A stretch of DNA of 64,000 nt from Minisyncoccota bacterium (GTDB lineage Bacteria; Patescibacteria; Microgenomatia; UBA1400; PJMF01): NCBI GenBank assembly GCA_012515515.1, contig JAAYYE010000010.1, positions 1-64,000 on the forward strand, written 5' to 3'. The stretch's first letter is position 1. Each line of letters begins with the position of its first letter. A program made the translations under genes and the position numbers. The notes under the pieces are model-generated. The model ran no database searches and was not told the origin of the DNA. It worked only from the letters and a program-made list of their open reading frames with translations. Shown piece after piece: positions 24,411 to 33,363 of this stretch.

Positions 24411-25203
24411 AAACGGCTCTCAACAACTAGTGGCAGGTTTAGCTGTTGCGGGACAGATGGCCATGATGAATCCTCAGATTCGCAATGAATTGGTGCTAGA
24501 TAAAGCAATTTACGCTAAAACTGGACATGAAAAAAATAAGGATTTAGCTTTTGATTTATCAGCCACAGAATATCAAGAAATTATGGCTAAATTAACTTCT
24601 TTTGTTAATGGGCCAGCTGGACACTTGGAAACAGAAACTCAACTATATTTAGAACAGCAATTAAGTCTGATTTTAGGTTTTGATGTGCGCCATGAGCTTG
24701 AAGGAAAAAAACTAAATCATAGCATTGGTATTATGGGAGCCGAACAACACCTGATGCGTTATCCTGGCGACAGTCTTGATCAGCACGATGCCTATCGAGA
24801 GGCTGGTTTGGCAAGTAATCGAGGAGCCTTTTCTTGGTTCACAGAAGCGGGTGAACTTACTCAAGAAGCAATTTTAAGAGAAAAATATTATTTTGCGGTG
24901 CAATTAATGTATTTGCCCAATTGGAATCAAGATTATCCTGAGTTAAAACCCTGGTATAAATACCGTAAAATGATTATGATTAACCCAAGTGAACAAATGG
25001 CTGTGGTTGGGGTAATAGCCGATGCTGGTCCAGCTGCCTGGGTACAAAAACAATTTGGTGGATCACCAGAAGTAATTAGAGAGGGAAAAGTCTGGTCTAA
25101 TAACACTCGAGGTCGAGTATTTTTGCTTTTTGTGGATGATCCAGAAGATCAAATTCCTTTAGGACCTCTTGATATCAGTTTAGAAGCCTTAATGGCTCAT
25201 TAA
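24382..25203 (+). CDS. Conserved-looking protein of unknown function
   Basis: The frame of 273 codons overlaps the gltX end by 29 bases. I cannot name a family. The first 30 residues contain a weak hydrophobic stretch (QQLVAGLAVAGQMAMM). Two denser blocks follow: IGIMGAEQHLMRYPGD (about 114-129) and a C-terminal run with YLPNWNQDYPELKPWYKYRK, VIADAGPAAWV, QFGGSPEVIREG and FVDDPEDQIPLGP. Tryptophan-, Gly- and Asp-rich loops suggest a structured enzyme or binding domain. It lies between gltX and ybeY on the same strand. Confidence 0.7.
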   Translation: MKKQKTTAFKNGSQQLVAGLAVAGQMAMMNPQIRNELVLDKAIYAKTGHEKNKDLAFDLSATEYQEIMAKLTSFVNGPAGHLETETQLYLEQQLSLILGFDVRHELEGKKLNHSIGIMGAEQHLMRYPGDSLDQHDAYREAGLASNRGAFSWFTEAGELTQEAILREKYYFAVQLMYLPNWNQDYPELKPWYKYRKMIMINPSEQMAVVGVIADAGPAAWVQKQFGGSPEVIREGKVWSNNTRGRVFLLFVDDPEDQIPLGPLDISLEALMAH

Positions 25204-25215
25204 AGAAGATTAATT

Positions 25216-25611
25216 ATGATTATTTGTAATTTATATATTGGTTCTCGTTATCCAGTTAAGCGAGGGCAATTACGGGCAACCGTCAAGCGTGTCTTAAGCG
25301 AACGAGGGATTGATCATGCTCAAGTTGATATTTCCATAGTTGGCAGTCGAAAGATCAAAGAACTTAATGAATCAAAACTTGGACACTTTGGTGTAACCGA
25401 TGTTTTGTCTTTTCCACAGCACGACAAGGGTCAAATTAATGACTTGCCTTTACCAAAAGAATTAGCTCCTCATTTAGGTGACATCGTCATTAGTTTTCCA
25501 GAAGCAGTCAAAACTGCACGGCGTTTTGGTCGGTTAGTTGACGACCAAATAAATTTTTATTTAGAACATGGCTTATTTCATTTATTAGGTTATCATCACG
25601 ATGACCATTAA
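25216..25611 (+). CDS. ybeY: Endoribonuclease YbeY
   Basis: YbeY is a single-strand-specific metallo-RNase that matures the 16S rRNA 3' end and takes part in ribosome quality control. The 131-residue protein ends with the zinc-binding motif HGLFHLLGYHHDDH, matching H-G-x-L-H-L-x-G-x-x-H. It also has the family segments GVTDVLSFP and HLGDIVISFPEA. It is at the short end of the family and has no C-terminal tail. It begins 12 bases after the preceding stop and is followed by dnaX with its own promoter-like element. Confidence 0.93.
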   Translation: MIICNLYIGSRYPVKRGQLRATVKRVLSERGIDHAQVDISIVGSRKIKELNESKLGHFGVTDVLSFPQHDKGQINDLPLPKELAPHLGDIVISFPEAVKTARRFGRLVDDQINFYLEHGLFHLLGYHHDDH

Positions 25612-25624
25612 TTTTTTAATGTGT

Positions 25625-25630
25625 TACACT
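25625..25630 (+). promoter_or_regulatory. Predicted -10 element of dnaX (leaderless)
   Basis: TACACT ends 8 bases before the dnaX ATG at 25639. There is no Shine-Dalgarno. Confidence 0.4.
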
Positions 25631-25638
25631 GAATAAAT

Positions 25639-27255
25639 ATGGCTTGGCATCGTCAATATCGTCCAAAAACTATTGAAGAACTAGATATAAAACAGGTTAG
25701 AGATAGTATAAAAGCAATGATGGAGGCTGGAAAAATTCCTCAATCATTAATCTTTGCTGGGCCGAAAGGCACTGGTAAAACTTCTGCCTCAAGAATTTTA
25801 GCACTCTTACTTAACGATAAAAAAAATGAAGCTTTAGTGGATCAAGTCTACTTTAGCCAAGAGTCTAAAAATAAAAAAACCCGAGCTTTTCAAGAACCAG
25901 ATCCAGATTCAGCACTAGCTAAAAAAGTTTATGAAGGCCAATCATTTTTAGTGAATGAGCTTGATGCTGCCAGCAATCGCGGCATTGATGATATTCGCCT
26001 ACTTAAAGAACGAATCGTTCTTCCTCCACAGGGAGCAAAAATGGCCGTCTACATTTTAGATGAAGTGCACATGTTAACCACCGAAGCCTTTAATGCTTTT
26101 TTGAAGATGCTTGAAGAACCACCACCGCACGTGGTTTTTATTTTAGCTACCACTGAACTACAAAAATTGCCGGCTACCATAATTTCCCGATGTACCGTCA
26201 TAAATTTTCAAAAAGCCAGTCAGGAAGAAATTGTCGAATCACTGAAAAGAGTTTTAGCTAGCGAAAAAATTAAATATAAAGAAGAAGATTTATTAGCCAT
26301 TGCCAAACGAGCTGATGGCAGTTTTCGTGATGCGGTGAAAATTCTTGAATTAGCCTGTCAAACTGGAGAATTAAAGATGAGCAGTATTGCTCATTATTTG
26401 GGCCAAGACAACCTGGTTTATATTAAAGAATTGCTAAACTTATTATTAGCTAAAGAAGCCAAAAAAATTAGTCAAATTTTTGAAGAATTGCGCAACAAAA
26501 ATGTTCAACAAAAAGATTTTTATAAAGATTTATTAGAATTTTTACACGATGATTTATTAATCAATTTGGGTATCAAAAAGGGTCAGGCCTTTTCTGAAAC
26601 AAAAATTGATCGATTTTTGTTAAAAGAATTTTCCATGTGTAACTTACATGAAGAACTACCAATTGCTTTTTTAGCCTTGGAATTAAGTTTTTTGGATATC
26701 ATCGATCGGTCTAATATTCAGAATAAAAAGCCAGGTAATACAGATCAGGGGAAGACCAAAGAGCTTGATTCCACGCCAACTCCAGTAGCAAGCAAAAAAA
26801 AAATCCTCATTAACTCAGTAGTGCCTGATTTCAAAGACAATCCGATAGAACCTGATCTCACAGAAAACACAGAGCCTCAATTAACCCAGCAACAGCCGGC
26901 CCAACAGCAAGCAACCCAACATGAATCAACACATAATGGAAGTAATTCATTGTCTAATATTTTACCCATAGAATGGTGGCAAAAATTATTAAACCTTGTC
27001 GCTAAAGAAAATTTTTCTTTGTCGGCCTTATTAAAATCCTGTCGTTTAGAAGAAGTGATTGATAATACCGCTAAAATATTAGTTTTTTATGATTTTCATA
27101 AAGAGCAACTCGAACAGCAGAAATATCAGAATGTGCTCGATCAAAGCTGTCAACAATTATTAGGAGAAAAAATTCAATTCAATTTTGTTTTAAGCAAAGC
27201 AAGAGAAACCAGCGAAAAGGATTTGCTGGAAACAGCAAAAGATGTTTTGATATAA
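25639..27255 (+). CDS. dnaX: DNA polymerase III clamp-loader subunit DnaX without zinc site
   Basis: DnaX is the ATPase of the sliding-clamp loader. The 538-residue protein has the N-terminal WHRQYRPKTIEEL, Walker A GPKGTGKT (41-48), LDAASNRGIDDIR, Walker B YILDEVHML, FLKMLEEPPPHVVFILATTE and the arginine-finger SRC motif. The C-x8-C-x2-C-x2-C zinc module normally between Walker A and DAASNRG is replaced by about 40 residues without cysteine. The C-terminal region has a Gln-rich linker (LTQQQPAQQQATQHES), then a folded tail. There is no obvious A-rich slippery site in the right position to judge tau/gamma frameshifting. It is followed by ybaB. Confidence 0.93.
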   Translation: MAWHRQYRPKTIEELDIKQVRDSIKAMMEAGKIPQSLIFAGPKGTGKTSASRILALLLNDKKNEALVDQVYFSQESKNKKTRAFQEPDPDSALAKKVYEGQSFLVNELDAASNRGIDDIRLLKERIVLPPQGAKMAVYILDEVHMLTTEAFNAFLKMLEEPPPHVVFILATTELQKLPATIISRCTVINFQKASQEEIVESLKRVLASEKIKYKEEDLLAIAKRADGSFRDAVKILELACQTGELKMSSIAHYLGQDNLVYIKELLNLLLAKEAKKISQIFEELRNKNVQQKDFYKDLLEFLHDDLLINLGIKKGQAFSETKIDRFLLKEFSMCNLHEELPIAFLALELSFLDIIDRSNIQNKKPGNTDQGKTKELDSTPTPVASKKKILINSVVPDFKDNPIEPDLTENTEPQLTQQQPAQQQATQHESTHNGSNSLSNILPIEWWQKLLNLVAKENFSLSALLKSCRLEEVIDNTAKILVFYDFHKEQLEQQKYQNVLDQSCQQLLGEKIQFNFVLSKARETSEKDLLETAKDVLI

Positions 27256-27308
27256 TTCAGTTAATAATATTTATTATTATTAGTAAAAATTAGTAAAAAA
27301 AGGAGTTT

Positions 27309-27596
27309 ATGTCAGACAAAGCAGGTTTATTAGGCCAGTTAGGAGACCTTAACAAATTGCGCAAGCAAGCCAAACAGATGCAACAAGATTTAGCAGCAGA
27401 AGAAATTGTTGTTGAAGAAGGGGATATTGTGGTGACAATTGCAGGAGATCAAAAAATTAAAGATGTTTCAGTTCAAGGCATTCACAGTGCTGACTTAGTT
27501 AATGCTCTGAACAAAGCCATTAAAAAATCTCAAGAAGTGGCAGCTAAAAAATTACAAAGCATGACTGGTGGTTTAGGTGGAATGCTTGGCAGATAA
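27309..27596 (+). CDS. YbaB/EbfC nucleoid-associated protein
   Basis: This small dimeric DNA-binding protein has 95 residues. It begins with a helical arm (LNKLRKQAKQMQQDLAAEEIVVEEGD). The beta-sheet core (IVVTIAGDQKIKDVSVQG) and the second helix (ALNKAIKKSQEVAAKKLQSMTGGLGG) are typical. An AGGAG sits three bases before the ATG. It follows dnaX, the usual neighbourhood; the third usual partner, recR, is absent, with rdgB in its place. Confidence 0.92.
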   Translation: MSDKAGLLGQLGDLNKLRKQAKQMQQDLAAEEIVVEEGDIVVTIAGDQKIKDVSVQGIHSADLVNALNKAIKKSQEVAAKKLQSMTGGLGGMLGR

Positions 27597-27602
27597 ATTT
27601 TC

Positions 27603-28211
27603 ATGCAGATATTGTTTGCCAGTTCCAATCAGGGCAAAATTGCAGAAGCCAAAGACATTTTTCTTAGCAGCAAACATCAGTTGTTAAGTGTTAACGATCA
27701 AGAAATTCTTGAACATTTAGGAATAATAGTTCCTAAAAATTTAAATATTCAAGAATCTGCTGAATCTTTTCAAGCCAACGCCTTAATTAAAGTTCAAGCT
27801 TTTCATCACTTTTGTCATTTACCTTGTATTGCCGATGACAGTGGCTTGTTGTTGGATGCTTATCCTAATTTTCCAGGAGTGAATTCTAATCGCTGGATTG
27901 AAGGTAGTGATTTTGAGCGCAATGTCGCTTTGCTCAAAAAATTAGAGAATCAAGTCAATCGTCGTGCAAAATTTCAAACCATACTCTGCCTCTATGCTTA
28001 CAAAAATCATCAAGCTTTATTTTTCTCAGGAGAAGTAAGTGGCCAGATTGCGCTAAAAATTCAAGGAACAGAAGGTTTTGGCTATGATCCAATTTTTATC
28101 CCTGATTCTTATAACTTAAGTTTTGCGCAATTGGGCGTGGCAGTAAAAAATAAGATTTCTCATCGGGTGAAAGCCTGGCAAACTTTACTTGAGTTTCTGG
28201 AAAAAAATTAA
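27603..28211 (+). CDS. rdgB: XTP/dITP pyrophosphatase RdgB/HAM1
   Basis: This house-cleaning enzyme hydrolyses ITP, dITP and XTP to monophosphates so they are not incorporated into nucleic acids. The 202-residue protein has the N-terminal SSNQGKIAEAKDIF, the central ADDSGLLLDAYPNFPGVNS with catalytic acidic residues, SGEVSGQI, and the substrate-recognition segment GTEGFGYDPIFIP followed by SHRVKAW. It starts 6 bases after ybaB and is probably co-transcribed. It ends before the convergent aldolase gene. Confidence 0.94.
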   Translation: MQILFASSNQGKIAEAKDIFLSSKHQLLSVNDQEILEHLGIIVPKNLNIQESAESFQANALIKVQAFHHFCHLPCIADDSGLLLDAYPNFPGVNSNRWIEGSDFERNVALLKKLENQVNRRAKFQTILCLYAYKNHQALFFSGEVSGQIALKIQGTEGFGYDPIFIPDSYNLSFAQLGVAVKNKISHRVKAWQTLLEFLEKN

Positions 28212-28240
28212 GCAAACTGGGCAAGCAACTAGATAAAAAA

Positions 28241-29311
28241 CTAAGCAATAGTAATTTGTTCGTTTAAATAAACATCCTGAACAGCTTGCAGCAAACGCAC
28301 GCCCTCAGCCATTGGTCGTTTAAAAGCTTTCCTGCCTAGTATTAATCCTGATCCACCCGCTCGCTTATTAATGACAGCGCTTCGAACCGCATCTTTTAAA
28401 TCACTATTAAAATCACCATCAGCACTACTTTCACCACCAGAATTAAGCAAAGGAATTCTACCAGCATAACAATTGATTACTTGTAAACGAAGCATATCTA
28501 TTGGATTTTCCGTGCTGAGAGACTCATACATTTCATCATTATATTTAGCAAATTTAAAATGACGAAAAGCGCCATCAATCGTGGGCATTTTTTGTTTAAT
28601 AATATCAGCCCCAATTGTGACTCCTAAGCGATTGGCTTGAGCGGTAATATCAGCACTCGAATTATAATCATTATCTTTAGTTTCCCAGGCGCTGTTGCGT
28701 GGATAACACCACAAGATAGTAGCCATACCCAAGCGATGAGCCTCATCAAAGGCTTGAGCTATTTCAACAATTTGGCGATTACTTTCGGCTGAACCAAAAT
28801 AAATGGTGGCTCCGACAGCCACTGCTCCCAATTCATAGATTTGTTTAACTTTGGTAAAAATAACCTGATCCCATTTATTTGGATATGTTAAGAGCTCATT
28901 GTGATTGATTTTAACAATTAAGGGAATTTTATCTGCGTATTTTTTACTTATTAATGCTAAAGCACCAAGGCTAGAAGCGACTCCGCTACTACCTGCTTCA
29001 AGGGCTAATCTAACTATATTTTCAGGATCAAAATATAATGGATTTTTATAAAAAGAAAAGTTAGCACTATGCTCTATATCTTGATCAACTGGCAAAATTG
29101 ATAAATAGCCGGTGTTGGCTAAACGACCATGAGCATATAATTTTTGTAAATTATCTAGCACCTTTTGATTACGATTTGATTGCGCAAAAACCTCTTGAAC
29201 TTGGTTGGGATTAACTTGATAAATCAAGTCTTTCGTTAAATTATTACAACGGTGAGCCAATAAATACTTGGCCTCTCCATCTAAAAGCTTAACAATATCT
29301 TCGTAAGTCAT
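28241..29311 (-). CDS. fbaB: Class I fructose-bisphosphate aldolase (FbaB/DhnA type)
   Basis: This glycolytic Schiff-base aldolase interconverts fructose-1,6-bisphosphate with dihydroxyacetone phosphate and glyceraldehyde-3-phosphate. The 356-residue protein matches the archaeal/DhnA-type barrel: GRLANTGYLSILPVDQDIEHS, LALEAGSSGVASSLG, IPLIVKINHNE, GAVAVGATIYFGS, ILWCYPRNSAW, GADIIKQKMP (the lysine fits the Schiff-base position), LNSGGES and GGSGLILGRKAFKRP (phosphate site). It lies 6 bases after a small membrane protein gene on the same strand. With the PFL and acetate genes at 52.8-58 kb it supports sugar fermentation. Confidence 0.92.
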   Translation of the reverse strand: MTYEDIVKLLDGEAKYLLAHRCNNLTKDLIYQVNPNQVQEVFAQSNRNQKVLDNLQKLYAHGRLANTGYLSILPVDQDIEHSANFSFYKNPLYFDPENIVRLALEAGSSGVASSLGALALISKKYADKIPLIVKINHNELLTYPNKWDQVIFTKVKQIYELGAVAVGATIYFGSAESNRQIVEIAQAFDEAHRLGMATILWCYPRNSAWETKDNDYNSSADITAQANRLGVTIGADIIKQKMPTIDGAFRHFKFAKYNDEMYESLSTENPIDMLRLQVINCYAGRIPLLNSGGESSADGDFNSDLKDAVRSAVINKRAGGSGLILGRKAFKRPMAEGVRLLQAVQDVYLNEQITIA

Positions 29312-29317
29312 GTGTGC

Positions 29318-29851
29318 TTATTTCTTGCTTTTTTTAGGTTTAGGTTTAGATTCAGAAACTTTAGGGTTTTTTGCAGCAACAAATTCAGCGCGAATTTCAT
29401 AAAGAAAATAGAAAGTAATTACAGCAGAAATTAAGGAGCTCCATATACCTCCCCAACCCAAAACTAATAAAACAAGGCTGTGCGCTACAGATACAATACC
29501 GGTCCAAAATAGCAAAAGCCAAGCCTCATATTCTTTATTTTTAATAAGTTTGTGGGACATCAAGTAAAGAGCACCAATTAAAATAGCAAAAGCAGCGTTG
29601 ACATAATAATAAGATCGCCCAATTCCTATCCATTCTGTAAGAAAACTGCGACGACTATAGGATAATAAATTTTCTACTCCAGAAAATACAGATGCTACGC
29701 CAAAAACTAAAACTAAAATGGGTAAGACTTTAACAATATTTTTTACCCAGTCTTTTGGAAGATGGGGCAAGTCTTTGAGAAGTGCTTCTCCTTTTTGAGC
29801 GATTTCTTTAATTCGTTTGCTGTATAGAACAGAATTAAGTTTTTTCATCAT
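29318..29851 (-). CDS. Four-helix membrane protein of unknown function
   Basis: The 177-residue product has an amphipathic N-terminus, then probable membrane helices at about residues 41-60, 82-100, 111-131 and 133-152, and a Lys/Pro-rich cytoplasmic tail (SKPKPKKSKK). No recognised family. Two ATG codons are in tandem at the start, and TAGAAT lies 8 bases upstream of the first. It is probably co-transcribed with fbaB, but a functional link is not evident. Confidence 0.7.
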   Translation of the reverse strand: MMKKLNSVLYSKRIKEIAQKGEALLKDLPHLPKDWVKNIVKVLPILVLVFGVASVFSGVENLLSYSRRSFLTEWIGIGRSYYYVNAAFAILIGALYLMSHKLIKNKEYEAWLLLFWTGIVSVAHSLVLLVLGWGGIWSSLISAVITFYFLYEIRAEFVAAKNPKVSESKPKPKKSKK

Positions 29852-29859
29852 AATAAATT

Positions 29860-29865
29860 ATTCTA
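29860..29865 (-). promoter_or_regulatory. Predicted -10 element of the 29851-28241 unit
   Basis: TAGAAT on the minus strand lies 8 bases before the ATG at 29851. No Shine-Dalgarno is seen. Confidence 0.4.
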
Positions 29866-29994
29866 GCAAAAATTTTATTGTTTTAATAGTCAATCATTGA
29901 AAAATTTGCTTTTTATTGTTAGACTAGACCACCTTTATAAACAAACTTTAGAAATTTAAATAAAAATAATAGCATTGGACAGAAGCCAACAACA

Positions 29995-31050
29995 ATGAAA
30001 AATATAAAAAATAAAAACAAGTTTAAAACTTTTTTCACTGATAAAAGTAAAAGACGCAAATTATTCTTTGGCCTATTGATTATTATAGTAGTTATGGCCT
30101 TATTTTTTTGGAATCGAGCTAAAAAACAAGAAGTTGAATTTAGCGAGTATCAGCTCTCTCGACAAGATATTAGCCAAACCATGCTTTTATCAGGAAATCT
30201 TGATGCTAAAGAAAGAGTTAATTTGAATTTTGCGGGTGGCGGAAAGCTGGTTTATTTGGGAGCAAAAACAGGCGACTGGGTCAATAAATGGCAAACCATT
30301 GCCACTATTGATACTCGAGATTTACAAAAAAATCTTGAGAAAAATCTTAATTATTACGAAAATACTCGATTAGACTGGGACGCTCAATTAAAAGAAGACG
30401 AAGGCGAAGTTTTAGATGACGATGAAAAACGAGCGCGAAAAAAAGAGCAAAATCTCATGGATAATACTGTTTTAGATGTGGAATTAACGAGCGTTGCTGT
30501 TGATGGTCGAGTGATGAGTGCTCCTTTCGCTGGAATTTTACTATCCTCACCGACGCCTGTGACAGGAGTGGTCTTATCTCCCAGCGACGTTTTTGAATTA
30601 ATTAATCCCAAAACTTTGCTGATTAGAGCCGAGATTGATGAAATTGATCTGCCACTAATTTCCCTGGGTCAAACAGCTAAAATTATTTTTAATGCTTATG
30701 CAGAAGAAGAAATTGTCAGTCAAATCGATTACATTGCTTTTAAAAGTATGACTGGTAGCACTGGCACAGTTTTTCAACTAGAGTTACCTCTGGCTGGAAT
30801 TGAAGATTTGAATAAGTATCGAATTGGCATGAATGTAGATGTCGAAATTGAGTTAGCCAAAAAAAGTGATGTCTTAGTAGTTCCCTTAGAAGCCATTTTT
30901 AGTCAAGAAGGTCAAACAATGGTTAAGGTCAAAAACCCAAATCAACTCACTCCCGAGGACAGAGTAATTAAACTAGGTTTAGAAAATGATGAAATGGCAG
31001 AAGTAGTTGAGGGTTTAGAAGAAGGCGAAATTATTCTTATTGAAAGTTAG
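29995..31050 (+). CDS. MacA/HlyD-like periplasmic adaptor of an ABC exporter
   Basis: This 351-residue membrane-fusion protein has a basic N-terminus, one membrane helix (about 22-40), a lipoyl-like half motif (NLNFAGGGKLVYLGAKTGDWVNKWQTIATID), a shortened coiled-coil region rich in charged residues (about 110-160) and the second half motif (DGRVMSAPFAGILLSS). It ends with the beta-barrel and membrane-proximal domains (GMNVDVEIELAKKSDVLVVPLEAIF). It would couple the MacB-like permease to substrates on the outer face. The coiled coil is too short to reach an outer-membrane channel, consistent with a cell without a TolC partner. Three bases separate it from the ABC gene region. Confidence 0.85.
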   Translation: MKNIKNKNKFKTFFTDKSKRRKLFFGLLIIIVVMALFFWNRAKKQEVEFSEYQLSRQDISQTMLLSGNLDAKERVNLNFAGGGKLVYLGAKTGDWVNKWQTIATIDTRDLQKNLEKNLNYYENTRLDWDAQLKEDEGEVLDDDEKRARKKEQNLMDNTVLDVELTSVAVDGRVMSAPFAGILLSSPTPVTGVVLSPSDVFELINPKTLLIRAEIDEIDLPLISLGQTAKIIFNAYAEEEIVSQIDYIAFKSMTGSTGTVFQLELPLAGIEDLNKYRIGMNVDVEIELAKKSDVLVVPLEAIFSQEGQTMVKVKNPNQLTPEDRVIKLGLENDEMAEVVEGLEEGEIILIES

Positions 31051-31058
31051 ATTTGCTT

Positions 31059-31781
31059 ATGGCTAAAACTAAAAAGAGTCTCACAGCCATTTTGGAGTTG
31101 AAAGAAGTTTCTAAAATTTATACTTTAGGTGAGCAACAAATCCCAGCTTTAAACAAATTATCCTTAAGTATTTGTGAGGGAGATTTTGTGGTAATTATGG
31201 GGGCATCTGGATCTGGCAAATCAACTCTATTGCAAGTAGCTAGCATGCTATCTCAAGCCACGCATGGAGAAATTTTTCTAAAAGGCAAAAACGTGACTGA
31301 ATATGATGAGGTAGATCGAGCTCATTTGCGTAATAAAGAAATTGGGTTTATTTTTCAGCAATTTAACCTACTAGCCAAAACCCCAGCTCTTGAACAAGTT
31401 GAGTTGCCTCTGGTTTATGCTAAAGTTTCTGAAGAAGAAAGAAAAGAAAGAGCGACAGTCATGCTCAAAAAACTAGGTTTAGGCAATCGCTTATCAAATA
31501 AGCCAGGAGAATTATCTGGTGGACAACAACAACGAGTGGCAATTGCTCGAGCTTTAGTCAATAATCCGAGTATTATTTTTGCTGATGAACCAACCGGTAA
31601 TCTTGATTCAAAATCTGGAGATGAAATAAAAAAAATCTTAATTCAACTTAATCAGGAAGGCAAAACTATTATTTTGGTTACTCATGATCAAAGTGTAGCA
31701 AAAATTGCCAGTCGTGAAATTATTATTAAAGATGGTCAGATAGTTAAAGATCGTCGAACTGATGGTAAAAAATGCTATTAA
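31059..31781 (+). CDS. MacB/LolD-type ABC transporter ATPase
   Basis: This cytoplasmic ATPase subunit powers the neighbouring FtsX-type permease. The 240-residue protein has Walker A GASGSGKST (48-56), a Q-loop in FIFQQFNLLAKTPALEQ, the signature LSGGQQQRVAIARAL, Walker B IIFADEPTGNLD with the D-loop, and the switch histidine in LVTHDQ. I chose the ATG at 31059. A TTG two codons earlier gives a less likely start. Its 3' end overlaps the permease gene by 10 bases, so translation is coupled. Confidence 0.94.
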   Translation: MAKTKKSLTAILELKEVSKIYTLGEQQIPALNKLSLSICEGDFVVIMGASGSGKSTLLQVASMLSQATHGEIFLKGKNVTEYDEVDRAHLRNKEIGFIFQQFNLLAKTPALEQVELPLVYAKVSEEERKERATVMLKKLGLGNRLSNKPGELSGGQQQRVAIARALVNNPSIIFADEPTGNLDSKSGDEIKKILIQLNQEGKTIILVTHDQSVAKIASREIIIKDGQIVKDRRTDGKKCY

Positions 31782-32980
31782 ATACTTTTAAAGTTGCCAC
31801 TAAGGCTCTATTAGTCAATAAGGGTCGAACTTTTTTAACAACTCTAGGCATTATTATTGGAGTTTTTTCAGTGGTGATGTTGACCGGTTTGGGCAATGGT
31901 TTACAAGCTTATGTTTCCGAACAGTTTGAGAGCTTGGGCTCTAACACAGTTTTTGTATCAATGGGTCAAATGCTTGATAGAGAGGGCGGTGTCGGTCAAG
32001 GAACCATGGATCGTTTTCTCTCAGAAAAAAAATTTACACTACGGGATATTGAGCGAGTCAAAAGACTTAGGGAATATGTAAAGGACGTTGCTTATAATTC
32101 TTCGGGAATTGATGAAGCTAAATTTCTAAATAATACGATGAGAGTCACTATTTTAGGCACTTTGGCGAATTATCCAGAAGTGATTACCGTCAAGATAGCT
32201 AGTGGGCGATATTTTAATGAAAGTGAAGAAAGATCTGGAGATAGGGTAGTGGTTTTAGGTCATGGGGTAGCTGAAGAATTATTTGATCGTGTTGATCCAG
32301 TTTCTCGAAAATTACGCATTGGCAATCAAGTATTTACTGTGGTGGGAGTGGCAGCCGAACAAGGTCAAAGTTTTTCTGGAGCTGGTTTCGACAACCGTGT
32401 GTATGCTCCTCATTCATTAGTTAGTCGAATTTATGAAGGTGGAGATTTAACTGAATTTGCAGTAAAAATTAAAGATCCAAGTTTGATTCCACAAGCAATT
32501 AAAGCAATTGAAAAAGAATTAGAAAAAAGTTTGGACGAAGATGACTTTAGCGTTTTTGATCAATCTCAGTTATTAGACACAATTAATAATATTTTGTCCA
32601 TGTTAACTGTGGCATTGGGCGGTATTGCCGCCATTTCCTTGTTGGTCGGTGGGATTGGCATCATGAATATTATGTTGGTGTCAGTTTCAGAACGCACTAG
32701 AGAAATTGGCTTGCGTAAGGCTTTAGGAGCGACGCCTAAGCAAATTTTAGTACAATTTTTAATTGAAGCATCAATACTTTCTATTTTTGGGGGTTTGATG
32801 GGCTTGGCTTTAGCTGGGCTTGGTACTTGGGCTATCCAATCAATTTTTCCAGCTAAAATTACCTTAACAGCGGTCCTCTTAGCTCTTGGAGTATCAACAG
32901 CCGTTGGCTTAATTTTTGGCGTAGCGCCAGCTAAACGAGCGGCTAATCTTTCGCCAATTGAAGCCTTGAGATACGAATAG
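31772..32980 (+). CDS. MacB-type ABC transporter permease (FtsX domain)
   Basis: The 402-residue permease has an N-terminal membrane helix with the family motif KGRTFLTTLGIIIGVFSVV, a large extracytoplasmic MacB_PCD domain (about 45-260), and a C-terminal FtsX unit with three helices. The characteristic segments are GGIGIMNIMLVSVSERTREIGLRKALGA, FLIEASILSIFGG and APAKRAANLSPIEALRYE. With the adaptor and ATPase it forms a tripartite exporter (MacAB-like), which commonly moves peptides, lipids or antibiotics. The substrate here is unknown. Confidence 0.93.
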   Translation: MLLNTFKVATKALLVNKGRTFLTTLGIIIGVFSVVMLTGLGNGLQAYVSEQFESLGSNTVFVSMGQMLDREGGVGQGTMDRFLSEKKFTLRDIERVKRLREYVKDVAYNSSGIDEAKFLNNTMRVTILGTLANYPEVITVKIASGRYFNESEERSGDRVVVLGHGVAEELFDRVDPVSRKLRIGNQVFTVVGVAAEQGQSFSGAGFDNRVYAPHSLVSRIYEGGDLTEFAVKIKDPSLIPQAIKAIEKELEKSLDEDDFSVFDQSQLLDTINNILSMLTVALGGIAAISLLVGGIGIMNIMLVSVSERTREIGLRKALGATPKQILVQFLIEASILSIFGGLMGLALAGLGTWAIQSIFPAKITLTAVLLALGVSTAVGLIFGVAPAKRAANLSPIEALRYE

Positions 32981-33060
32981 AATTTTACTGAGAAAAATTT
33001 ACTAGTTTTGTTTCCAATTAAAAGAATTTGTTGAGAAATTTAATAATAAAAAGTGACTTT

Positions 33061-33351
33061 TTAATTTTCTTTATCAATTTTACGAACCCAAAGCTTTTTA
33101 AAATACACTTTTAGTTTTTGATATAACAACGCTGAAATCACAATTGGAATTAAAAAAGGTCTGGGAAAGAGAAAGTACATAAAAAACATTAACTCGAAAA
33201 TATTATTGGGCAAAGGAATTGCTGTTCCAGATGTTGATGGTTGCGGAGGAAGCACTTTCATCAAATGTAGCAGGTTGACTATTAATAGTGGCAGGAGAAA
33301 AGCTATTCCAACTGATGAAATAATTGCAAGAAGCAATGGTTTGCGGCGCAT
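33061..33351 (-). CDS. Small two-to-three-helix membrane protein, orphan
   Basis: The 96-residue product has a basic N-terminus, a membrane helix at about 7-31, a polar loop (LPPQPSTSGTAIPLPNN), a second hydrophobic region at about 50-80 and a basic tail. No family is recognised. Support for expression is a TATAAG element 6 bases before the ATG. It stands alone between the MacB-like gene and a low-density region. Confidence 0.55.
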   Translation of the reverse strand: MRRKPLLLAIISSVGIAFLLPLLIVNLLHLMKVLPPQPSTSGTAIPLPNNIFELMFFMYFLFPRPFLIPIVISALLYQKLKVYFKKLWVRKIDKEN

Positions 33352-33357
33352 TAATTA

Positions 33358-33363
33358 CTTATA
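33358..33363 (-). promoter_or_regulatory. Predicted -10 element of the 33351 gene
   Basis: TATAAG on the minus strand ends 6 bases before the ATG at 33351, with no Shine-Dalgarno. Confidence 0.4.
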
